A stretch of DNA of 64,000 nucleotides from Gemmatimonadota bacterium (lineage in GTDB: Bacteria; JBHIER01; G020348925). The stretch lies in contig CP070758.1 of the NCBI GenBank assembly GCA_020348925.1, positions 2,357,782 to 2,421,781 on the forward strand, written 5' to 3'. Made by a program: the position numbers and the translations under genes. The number at the start of each line of letters is the position of its first letter. Position 1 is the stretch's first letter. The notes under the pieces were generated by a model that saw nothing but the letters and a program-made list of their open reading frames with translations, made no database searches and had not been told where the DNA came from. This document shows, piece by piece, positions 15,679 through 22,508 of the stretch.

Positions 15679-16568
15679 GGTTGATGGGCTCTGATGGGGC
15701 CACCTGCACCAGAATCGGTCTGCTCGTCAACATTCTTTTGACAGTACTGAAGCTTGCGGCCGGGATCCTGGGCCGGAGCCAGGCCATGATCGCCGACGCC
15801 CTCCATTCCTTCTCCGATGTGGTGGCCACAGGGGGAGTCTATATCGGTTTCAAAATCGCCGAGAGACCGGCGGACAGGAACCATCCCTTCGGCCACGGCA
15901 ATGCTGACACGCTGGCGGCTATTTTTGTGGCCATCATTCTGTTGCTCACCGGGATCTATATCGGCGGTCAGGCCTTTCATATCATAGTGCACGAAGCGTA
16001 TGACGAGCCGACTTCAGTGGCCCTGTGGGCCGCGGTGCTCTCAATAGTGGTCAAGGAGCTCCTCTTCCGGTACACGCTGAAGGTGGGTCGCAGGTTGAAC
16101 AGTCGGGCGATCGTGGCCAACGCGTACGACCACAGGTCCGATGCTTACTCATCCGTGGCGGCCTTCATCGGAATTGTCGGGGCGAAACTGGGCCTGATCC
16201 TGCTCGATCCGATTGCCGGATTCGTCATCGCCGGATTGATCGTCCGGATGGCCTTTCATTTGATGAAGACAAACGTGAACATCCTGATGGACGGCATGCC
16301 TGAGGGAACCGTGGTGACCGAGGTTCTGGACACGGCCGGGCGTGTGGAGGGGGTGGTGGGCACCAGGGGCACGCGGATTCATCCGGTGGGGCCGGGAAAC
16401 ATCGTCGATATCAAGATCCTGGTCGATAGACATCTCTCTGTTGAGGAGGGGCATCGCATCGCCAGTCAGGTGAAGGAGGTCCTGATTGCGGAACACGGAC
16501 ACATTCGGGATGTCATCGTTCATGTTGAGCCTGATAACAGGACTGACACCTCAGAGGGGAGAGCATGA
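15675..16568 (+). CDS. Cation diffusion facilitator (CDF) family transporter
   Basis: A 297-residue metal/proton antiporter of the inner membrane. It has about six hydrophobic segments in the first 200 residues, the metal-binding sites ADALHSFSDV (TM2) and YDHRSDAYSS (TM5), and a C-terminal cytoplasmic domain (from about residue 210) with a ferredoxin-like pattern including VHVEPD at the end. The H-x3-D then H-x3-D pairing fits Zn/Fe/Mn exporters; selectivity cannot be assigned. It overlaps purE and tsaC by 4 bp at each side. Confidence 0.92.
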   Translation: MRLMGSDGATCTRIGLLVNILLTVLKLAAGILGRSQAMIADALHSFSDVVATGGVYIGFKIAERPADRNHPFGHGNADTLAAIFVAIILLLTGIYIGGQAFHIIVHEAYDEPTSVALWAAVLSIVVKELLFRYTLKVGRRLNSRAIVANAYDHRSDAYSSVAAFIGIVGAKLGLILLDPIAGFVIAGLIVRMAFHLMKTNVNILMDGMPEGTVVTEVLDTAGRVEGVVGTRGTRIHPVGPGNIVDIKILVDRHLSVEEGHRIASQVKEVLIAEHGHIRDVIVHVEPDNRTDTSEGRA

Positions 16569-17197
16569 GAGAGCCGATGCGCGTGCTCAAAATTTCACAG
16601 GAGCATCCGGAAATGACGGAGGCGGCCGAGGTGATTCGGAGTGGCGGCGTCATCGCCTTTCCCACGGATACCCTGTATGGCCTGGGGGCGAGCATTCGTC
16701 ACAGGGACGCCTTGGAGCGAGTTTATGAGATCAAAGGCAGGGACCCTGGGCATCCGATCCTGTTGCTCGCACCTGACGTTGATTCGTTGTCGCCCTTGGT
16801 TGCGGGAATTTCTGAAGCGGCCCGACGTCTCATCGACGGGTTTTGGCCCGGTCCGCTCACGCTTGTTTTTGAAGCGTCGAAAGAGATACCGGAGATATGT
16901 CTGGGTGGTGGATCCACCATAGGCATACGCGTGCCGGACTCTCCGATTGCGGAAGCCCTCTTGCAAGCGGTTAAAGTGCCGGTGACAGCAACGAGCGCCA
17001 ACCTTTCGGGTGGACCGCAGCCGACCTCCGCCCAAATCGTGGCCGAGAGCATCGGGGACCGGATCGATCTCCTTGTCGATGGGGGACCGTGCCAGGACCC
17101 CAGGCCGTCGACACTTGTTGATGTGAGCGGTGACAGGCCGAGGATTTTGAGGGAGGGCCGAATCTCCTACGAAACATTGCGGCCTTTTCTCAGTTGA
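16565..17197 (+). CDS. tsaC: Threonylcarbamoyl-AMP synthase (Sua5/YciO/YrdC family)
   Basis: A 210-residue enzyme that makes threonylcarbamoyl-AMP from threonine, bicarbonate and ATP for the t6A modification of ANN-decoding tRNAs. Conserved stretches are FPTDTLYGLGAS, IYEIKGRDPGHPILLL-like (here YEIKGRDPGHPILLL), the GFWPGPLTLVFEAS segment, IGIRVPDSP and TSANLSGG. The length corresponds to the single-domain TsaC rather than the longer Sua5 with its extra C-terminal domain. It is translationally coupled to the CDF gene. Confidence 0.92.
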   Translation: MREPMRVLKISQEHPEMTEAAEVIRSGGVIAFPTDTLYGLGASIRHRDALERVYEIKGRDPGHPILLLAPDVDSLSPLVAGISEAARRLIDGFWPGPLTLVFEASKEIPEICLGGGSTIGIRVPDSPIAEALLQAVKVPVTATSANLSGGPQPTSAQIVAESIGDRIDLLVDGGPCQDPRPSTLVDVSGDRPRILREGRISYETLRPFLS

Positions 17198-17207
17198 AAA
17201 TGTTGAG

Positions 17208-17735
17208 ATGCGAACGGAGAAATCAAAGAGAAAAAAGGGACCGTTGACGGTTCTTTTTGTGTGCACGGCGAACATGTGCCGCAGCCCCATGGCTGAGGGT
17301 ATTTTGAAGCAGGTTATCGCGGAGAATGAATTGGGGGACAAGGTGGATGTCGTATCCGCCGGTGTGTTTGCCATCGACGGTGAGACCGCGACATCCTACG
17401 CCCGGGAGGTCAGCGCGGAGGCGGGGATAGACATTTCGGGCCACCGGTCTCAGCCCGTGACAAAGGGGCTGCTTCGAAAATCGGATCTGGTGCTGGTGAT
17501 GACCCCCTCGCACAAGAGACAGATAGAGGAAATGAGCCGCGCTTCCGGTGAAAAGACCTTTCTTCTCGGTGAGTACGGTCGGAAAGGAGAGCCGACATCG
17601 GACGTGTCCATCGGCGATCCGTACGGCGGATCCAAGGAAACCTACGAGGTCTGTTTTCTCAGAATCAGGAGAGAGATCGAGCGGATCCTACCTGAGATTA
17701 AGAGATTAGCCAAGAAAAACATAGAGACGTCATGA
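17208..17735 (+). CDS. Low-molecular-weight protein-tyrosine-phosphatase family protein
   Basis: A 175-residue cytosolic phosphatase of the LMW-PTP/arsenate reductase fold. The P-loop CTANMCRSP near residue 20 gives the CX5R(S/T) signature with nucleophilic Cys and Arg, and DPYGGS near the C-terminus supplies the general acid Asp. Homologues next to tsaC often act as protein-arginine or tyrosine phosphatases; the substrate cannot be fixed. A basic N-terminal extension (TEKSKRKKG) precedes the first strand. It lies 10 bp after tsaC. Confidence 0.9.
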   Translation: MRTEKSKRKKGPLTVLFVCTANMCRSPMAEGILKQVIAENELGDKVDVVSAGVFAIDGETATSYAREVSAEAGIDISGHRSQPVTKGLLRKSDLVLVMTPSHKRQIEEMSRASGEKTFLLGEYGRKGEPTSDVSIGDPYGGSKETYEVCFLRIRREIERILPEIKRLAKKNIETS

Positions 17736-17802
17736 TTGGTTTGAAGGGAAGAGGTGTGAGAGGAATCTCTCGAAAACGAATACGCAACGACGAGGAGTGA
17801 CG

Positions 17803-18324
17803 ATGGATTTCTTCGGACTCATTCAGGTATATACGGGTGACGGCAAGGGGAAGACGACGGCCGCCATCGGGCAGGCCGTTCGAGCCGTGGGACAGGGGGC
17901 CCGGGTCGTTATGATTCAGTTCATGAAGGGCCGTGAATACGGCGAGTTAAAAGCTCTTGAGAAGGTGGACAATTTTGAAATCCACCAGTTTGGCCGGGAC
18001 GAATTTGTCGATAAGGCGAACCCCGAGCAGAGGGACATCGATTACGCGCAGAAAGGGCTGGAAAAGGCCAGGGAAATCCTTGAGCATGGTGGCTGCGATC
18101 TCCTCATCCTCGATGAAATCAATGTGGCCGTAGATTTCAATCTTCTCAAAATTGAAGATGTTCTCGAACTCATCGTTCACAAGCCGAAACAGGTGGAAAT
18201 GATCCTGACAGGACGAAACGCTCCTCAGGAGTTTGAAAAAGTGGCCCATCTTGTCACCGAGATGAGGGAGATAAAACACCCGTATCAGCAGGGGATCGAA
18301 ATGAGGAAGGGGATCGACTATTGA
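17803..18324 (+). CDS. cobO: Corrinoid adenosyltransferase (CobO/BtuR type)
   Basis: Transfers adenosyl from ATP to cob(I)alamin or cobyrinic acid a,c-diamide, making the active coenzyme B12 form. The 173-residue product has the modified P-loop TGDGKGKTTAAIG, VVMIQFMKG, the Walker B-like LLILDEINVA and the TGRNAP motif near the C-terminus. ATG 17803 is chosen because GAGGAG at 17792-17797 is five bases upstream; a GTG at 17797 overlaps that site. No other cobalamin synthesis genes are in the window. The stop overlaps the next gene by 4 bp. Confidence 0.92.
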   Translation: MDFFGLIQVYTGDGKGKTTAAIGQAVRAVGQGARVVMIQFMKGREYGELKALEKVDNFEIHQFGRDEFVDKANPEQRDIDYAQKGLEKAREILEHGGCDLLILDEINVAVDFNLLKIEDVLELIVHKPKQVEMILTGRNAPQEFEKVAHLVTEMREIKHPYQQGIEMRKGIDY

Positions 18325-19217
18325 TGAGGGCTCTTCCTCTGTTCATCGCGGTTTTGCACGCAGGGATTTTTGCGCCTCCAGTGGGTCATCGGCCCGGGGC
18401 GGGGTCTTACGCCTCAGAACCTCAGCTCCCCTGCACCTCTGCCCCCTCGCACCTCAGTTTTCCGGTCTCCCTTTCTCCCGGCGTCCCGGACAGTTCTGAT
18501 TCTCTCTCCTCGCTGCAGGGGACGGGGGTGTCTCTGAGAAGCATGCCGAACAAGGCCTTCGGTGTCGGCGAACGCTTGATCTTTTCCGTCGAGTATGGCC
18601 CGGTGAAGGCCGGACAGGCTGTCATGGAGGTCTCTGAGGTCACCGAGATCAATGGACGGAGATGCTATCATATCATCTCGGAAGCTGAGACGAGCGAGCT
18701 TTTCTCGAACTTCTTTGAGGTGAAGGATCGGGTTGAGTCATACATGGATGTGGAGGGTCTGTTTCCCTGGCGGTTCGAGAAACATCTGCGGGAGGGCAGT
18801 TACCGGTCCGATATGCGGGTCGAGTACGATCAGATCAATCACAGGGCCATTACTGACAAGGATACGATGGACGTCCCCCCCTTTGTCCAGGACATTCTCT
18901 CCGGTTTCTATTACGGCCGTGCTCAGAAATTGAAGAGAGGGAAATCGATCTTCATCGACCATCATTCCGGGAGGAAGTTGTATCCCCTGGAGGTGAAAGT
19001 ACTGAAGAAAGAGCGGATCAAGGTTCCGGCAGGCGTTTTTAAATGTATCGTTATTGAACCGGTGCTCAAGGCGGTCGGCATCTTCAAACACACGGGAAGA
19101 TTGCGGGTGTGGCTGACGGATGACCGGAGGAGGATGCCGGTCTTGATGAAGAGCAAGATGATTATTGGCTCCGTTGTGGCCAAGCTGATTGAGTACGATT
19201 TAGGAGAGGAGAACTGA
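18321..19217 (+). CDS. DUF3108 domain-containing exported protein with repeat-derived N-terminal insert
   Basis: A 298-residue protein. From about residue 78 it is a recognisable DUF3108 domain (FGVGERLIFSVEYGPVKAGQA, then ETSELFSNFFEVKDRVESY, and a terminal WLTDDRRRMPVLMKSKM). DUF3108 proteins are periplasmic beta-rich proteins of unknown role. The first 20 residues could be a signal peptide. Between them, residues about 30-56 (SEPQLPCTSAPSHLSF onward) are encoded by 7-bp-phased low-complexity DNA of the same kind as the intergenic arrays at 11-12 kb, so this part is probably not conserved. An internal ATG at 18543 (MPNKAFGVGERL) lies just before the domain. It overlaps the DHS-like gene by one base. 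Confidence 0.8.
   Translation: MMRALPLFIAVLHAGIFAPPVGHRPGAGSYASEPQLPCTSAPSHLSFPVSLSPGVPDSSDSLSSLQGTGVSLRSMPNKAFGVGERLIFSVEYGPVKAGQAVMEVSEVTEINGRRCYHIISEAETSELFSNFFEVKDRVESYMDVEGLFPWRFEKHLREGSYRSDMRVEYDQINHRAITDKDTMDVPPFVQDILSGFYYGRAQKLKRGKSIFIDHHSGRKLYPLEVKVLKKERIKVPAGVFKCIVIEPVLKAVGIFKHTGRLRVWLTDDRRRMPVLMKSKMIIGSVVAKLIEYDLGEEN
18408..18485. repeat. 7-bp-phased repeat array inside a coding sequence
   Basis: Units such as CAGAACC, TCAGCTC, CCCTGCA, CACCTCA and GGTCTCC run in 7-bp register through the 5' part of the DUF3108 gene. The words CCCTGCACCTCTGC and CCGGTCTCCCTTTC match those of the intergenic array at 11770-11912. Confidence 0.6.
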
Positions 19218-20182
19218 TGTCACAATACGAAGAGATCGATGTGAGCAAGACGAAGACGTATCCTATCAAAGAGAGAAAGAACAAGGTTGGCCTCGAGGAT
19301 TTTGCCAAGGTGTGTCAGGCCGACGCGTCGGTTGGTGTATGGCTCTCGTCCTTGCCCCGTATTTTAGCCGGTGAGGATCTGAGGGCCGTCATTGCTGCCG
19401 TTGTTCGTGCGAAAGAGAGAGGAAAGCCTGTCATTTTTATGATGGGTTCGCACGTCATCAAGTGCGGGCTTTCGCCAATAATCATTGATTTGCTCGAGCG
19501 GGGGATTCTTACGGCCGTTGCCATGAACGGTTCCGGCGCCATCCATGATTTCGAGATCGGAATGTGGGGCGCCACGTCCGAGGACGTGTCCGAAAATATT
19601 GAGAACGGTACATTCGGCATGGCAGAGGAGACGGGCTCGCTCATCAACGAGATTGTTGCATCGGCAGCCAGAGAAGGGCTGGGATTCGGCGAGGCTGTTG
19701 GAAAGTACCTTTCAGACAACGCAGCGCCGCACTGCGACGTCAGTCTGCTTGCCTCGTGCTATCGTCTGGAAGTTCCGGTGACGGTTCATGTCGCCATCGG
19801 CACGGATATTATTCATCAGCATCCGAAAACCGATGGTGCTGCCGTAGGGGAGACCACGTACCGGGATTTTAAAATATTGACAAGAGTCGTATCCGAGCTG
19901 GGTGAGGGGGGTGTGATCCTCAATGTCGGTTCGGCCGTTGTTTTGCCTGAGGTCTTTCTCAAGGCTTTCAACCTGGCTCGAAATGTGGGTCATCCTGTCA
20001 AGAATTTTACGACGGCAAATTTCGACATGATCCAGCATTACAGACCCAGGGTCAATGTCGTGCAGCGGCCCACACAGAGCAGCGGGCAGGGCTACGCCCT
20101 GACCGGCCATCACGAGATTATGATACCTTTACTGGCAATTGGGATTAAAAGTGAGTTGAGTAAACTTGACAGTGAAACGTAG
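19217..20182 (+). CDS. Deoxyhypusine synthase-like protein
   Basis: A 321-residue protein resembling the deoxyhypusine synthase family with its DHS-like NAD-binding fold. Supporting stretches are GKPVIFMMGSHVIKCGLSP, the glycine-rich VAMNGSGAIHDFEIGMWG, TSEDVSENIENGTFGMAEETG, HVAIGTDIIHQHP, and VILNVGSAVVLPEVFLKA. Classical DHS uses NAD+ and spermidine to modify a lysine of eIF5A in archaea and eukaryotes. The C-terminal active-site region with the reactive lysine of true DHS is not evident (here TANFDMIQHYRPRVNVV, then SGQGYALTGHHEIMIP). Bacteria lack eIF5A, so this is likely a paralogue with another role. It starts at the previous stop and precedes the heptose gene by 21 bp. Confidence 0.7.
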   Translation: MSQYEEIDVSKTKTYPIKERKNKVGLEDFAKVCQADASVGVWLSSLPRILAGEDLRAVIAAVVRAKERGKPVIFMMGSHVIKCGLSPIIIDLLERGILTAVAMNGSGAIHDFEIGMWGATSEDVSENIENGTFGMAEETGSLINEIVASAAREGLGFGEAVGKYLSDNAAPHCDVSLLASCYRLEVPVTVHVAIGTDIIHQHPKTDGAAVGETTYRDFKILTRVVSELGEGGVILNVGSAVVLPEVFLKAFNLARNVGHPVKNFTTANFDMIQHYRPRVNVVQRPTQSSGQGYALTGHHEIMIPLLAIGIKSELSKLDSET

Positions 20183-20203
20183 TACCACGAGAGATTTGCA
20201 AGT

Positions 20204-21241
20204 ATGAATACTGAAGAGAAGATTACATCTCGGGAAAAACTGAAGAAGATTATAGAAATCCTTCGAAAAGAGGGAAAGAAGATCGGGTTCACCTGCGGAG
20301 CCTTTGATCTACTCCATGCCGGTCACGTCCAGTACCTGGAAGAGGCGAAGGAAATATGTGACGTTCTTGTCGTGGCCGTCAATACGGACGAGTCGGTTCA
20401 TATGTACAAGGGAGTGAAGCGACCGATCAATCCCGAGCAGGAGCGCATGCGATTGGTGGCCGGGCTCGAGGCAGTGGATTATGTCACGCCCCTTACCGAA
20501 AGACGGCCGCGGGACCTCATAGCCCTGCTCCAACCCGACTACTATTTCAAGGGGGGAGATTACGCCGCGGACGAGTTGCAGTCCAAGGATATCCTCGGAG
20601 AATGGGGCGGTGAAGCCGTCATTCTTCCCCTAACACAGGGGCGATCGACCAGCACCATCATTGACCGTATTGTGCAGCTGGAGCTGACGGAATGCATGCC
20701 GCAGGAACAAACCGTTCAAAAAGCGGTCTTTCTCGACAGGGACGGGACGATCAACAAAGAAATCCCCTTCCTCCACGAACCTGGGAAGTTTCAACTTCTT
20801 CCCAATGCCGCCACTGGTTTAAAAAAGATCCAGGATTTGGGGTACCGGCTTATTATCGTGACGAACCAGCAGGGCATCGGACTGGGATATTTTCCAGTGG
20901 AGGATTTCTTCCAGGTCAACAGCGCCATGTTCAGAGCACTCGCCCTACACTCCGTCGTGATCTCGAAAATCTACTTCTGCCCTCACAGCGCGGCCGACGA
21001 GTGCGACTGCCGCAAGCCTGGCATCGGGTTGATCAAAAAGGCGGAAAAGGATTTGAACCTGGATTTGAATCGATGCTATTTCATCGGGGATAAGCCGGAG
21101 GATGTCGAGGCCGGTCATAAAGCCGGCTGTAAAACGATTCTTATTCGATCAAAAACTGAAACGGACACTTCTGTGCAGCCCACGTTCACAGTGACTGATC
21201 TGCTTGAGGCTGCCGAGATTATCTCTAAGGAAACAGAGTAA
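20204..21241 (+). CDS. Fused heptose-1-phosphate-type nucleotidyltransferase and GmhB-like phosphatase
   Basis: A 345-residue two-domain enzyme. Residues about 25-160 are a RfaE2/HldE-C-type nucleotidyltransferase, with the HxGH signature in GAFDLLHAGHVQYLEEA and the ISSTx-like loop QGRSTSTIIDRI. Residues about 170-335 are a HAD phosphatase like GmhB: DxD motif in FLDRDGTIN, IVTNQQGIG, the zinc-binding C-x-H and C-x-C of CPHSAADECDCRKPG, and FIGDKPEDVEAG. In heptose synthesis GmhB removes the 7-phosphate and the nucleotidyltransferase then activates the 1-phosphate, so the two domains would catalyse consecutive steps. The usual HldE partner kinase is absent. The gene converges with a second nucleotidyltransferase 21 bp away. 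Confidence 0.88.
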   Translation: MNTEEKITSREKLKKIIEILRKEGKKIGFTCGAFDLLHAGHVQYLEEAKEICDVLVVAVNTDESVHMYKGVKRPINPEQERMRLVAGLEAVDYVTPLTERRPRDLIALLQPDYYFKGGDYAADELQSKDILGEWGGEAVILPLTQGRSTSTIIDRIVQLELTECMPQEQTVQKAVFLDRDGTINKEIPFLHEPGKFQLLPNAATGLKKIQDLGYRLIIVTNQQGIGLGYFPVEDFFQVNSAMFRALALHSVVISKIYFCPHSAADECDCRKPGIGLIKKAEKDLNLDLNRCYFIGDKPEDVEAGHKAGCKTILIRSKTETDTSVQPTFTVTDLLEAAEIISKETE

Positions 21242-21262
21242 CAGGGCTCTGCCTCACATGAC

Positions 21263-21745
21263 CTACATTTCAAGCTTCCGACACGCCTCGATGATTTTCG
21301 TCGTTGAATAATCACACACCAGATCCAACATCACCAACTGCCCACCGTACATTTCGACTGCGTTCTTCTCCTCTTCCACCCGCTCCTGAAAAAAGGTGCC
21401 TCCCTTGACATGAAAATCCGGTTTGAGGGTTTGGAGAATATTGAGCGGTGTCGCCTCATCGAAGATCGTGACGTAGTCGACCCAGCGCAATGCGCAGAGC
21501 ATGGTGGCCCGTTCGGCTTGCGTGAATATCGGCCTCTGTGGTCCCTTGAGTTTTCTGACCGAGGCATCGCTGTTGATGGCCACAATGAGAATGTCGCCCA
21601 TACCTTTGGCCTCTCGAAGGGTCGCCACATGGCCGGGGTGAAGCAGGTCGTATGTACCGTTGGTGGTGACGATCTGTTTGCCCTCATCTCTCAGCTCGGT
21701 GCAGATATGGATCAACTCCTCAAATGATTTCAGACAATGTGTCAT
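21263..21745 (-). CDS. RfaE2/HldE-type nucleotidyltransferase, stand-alone
   Basis: A 160-residue cytidylyltransferase-fold enzyme of the ADP-heptose synthase C-domain type. The HxGH motif is in TNGTYDLLHPGHVATLREA; VAINSDASVRKLKGPQRPI and VKGGTFFQERVEE follow, and it ends with DYSTTKIIEACR, the second nucleotide-binding motif. It is a paralogue of the first domain of the gene at 20204, but the sequences differ throughout, so it is not a recent copy. Its own promoter lies at 21784-21812 on the minus strand. Substrate could be a heptose or another sugar or polyol 1-phosphate. Confidence 0.88.
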   Translation of the reverse strand: MTHCLKSFEELIHICTELRDEGKQIVTTNGTYDLLHPGHVATLREAKGMGDILIVAINSDASVRKLKGPQRPIFTQAERATMLCALRWVDYVTIFDEATPLNILQTLKPDFHVKGGTFFQERVEEEKNAVEMYGGQLVMLDLVCDYSTTKIIEACRKLEM

Positions 21746-21783
21746 AAGTCCCCTTCCCTTTCAACTCAAGATGCATTTTTATC

Positions 21784-21812
21784 AATTTAGGACTGTCCAG
21801 AGAACCTGTCAA
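21784..21812 (-). promoter_or_regulatory. Promoter of the stand-alone nucleotidyltransferase
   Basis: On the minus strand, TTGACA (21812-21807) and TAAATT (21789-21784) are 17 bp apart, 39 bp upstream of the ATG at 21745. Confidence 0.72.
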
Positions 21813-21855
21813 TCTTTTTTAACGAGAAAAAATGTGAGGAGGCTGCATAAAAAGC

Positions 21856-21884
21856 TTGCCTTTTCGGTAGAATTGCCATAAAAT
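21856..21884 (+). promoter_or_regulatory. Promoter of the SPOR lipoprotein / M28 peptidase operon
   Basis: TTGCCT (21856-21861) and TAAAAT (21879-21884) with a 17-bp spacer, 43 bp upstream of the ATG at 21927. Divergent from the promoter at 21784-21812. Confidence 0.6.
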
Positions 21885-21926
21885 ATATATTTACCTGTCA
21901 TAAGGAAATAAAAAGGAGAACCGGTT

Positions 21927-22457
21927 ATGCAGAAAGCCACAACAGTTACCATTATACTTATCCTGTTTGCGTTCATGATCATGAATTGGGGGTGCGCCTT
22001 TGCCCCGACGTCGCGGTTTCGACCTCAGGAGAAAGATACGAAGGAAGAGACGGAAGAAGTGGAGCAGGTCGAGGAGTTCGATCCCCTTACACTGGATGAG
22101 GATGGGACGGCAGTGCCTGAGGTTGAGGAACCGCGAGAACCGACGGTTCAGCAGGGGGAGACGACGCCTGAGACGGGCCCCGATACCCTGAGAGCGGAGG
22201 ATTTCGAACAGTTGCAGGGATACCGGGTTCAGATTTTCCTCTCGTCCAACCTGGAGAATGCCCAGAAGATCATGGGGGAAACCGGAGAGATATTCAGTGA
22301 ACCGGCCTACCTGAAATACGACGCCCCCTACTACAAAGTCCGGGTCGGTGATTGTCTCACGCGACGTGAGGCGGATCTGCTGCGGGAGAAGGCCATCCGC
22401 CACGGGTACAAAGATGCCTGGGTGGTCCGAACTCTGGTCAACGTGCCGAAATACTAA
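21927..22457 (+). CDS. SPOR-domain lipoprotein
   Basis: A 176-residue predicted lipoprotein. A hydrophobic signal ends in a lipobox-like NWGC (lipidated Cys at residue 23). It is followed by an acidic Glu/Pro-rich linker (about residues 35-90) and a C-terminal SPOR-like domain (about 98-172: GYRVQIFLSSNLENAQKIM, then YYKVRVGDCLTRREADLL). SPOR domains bind denuded glycan strands at division sites. The gene leads an operon with the M28 peptidase 51 bp downstream. Confidence 0.82.
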   Translation: MQKATTVTIILILFAFMIMNWGCAFAPTSRFRPQEKDTKEETEEVEQVEEFDPLTLDEDGTAVPEVEEPREPTVQQGETTPETGPDTLRAEDFEQLQGYRVQIFLSSNLENAQKIMGETGEIFSEPAYLKYDAPYYKVRVGDCLTRREADLLREKAIRHGYKDAWVVRTLVNVPKY

Positions 22458-22508
22458 GATTGTTGTGTTCAATTGATCCACCGTTTTCTGTCAGGGAAAG
22501 GTCGACAT

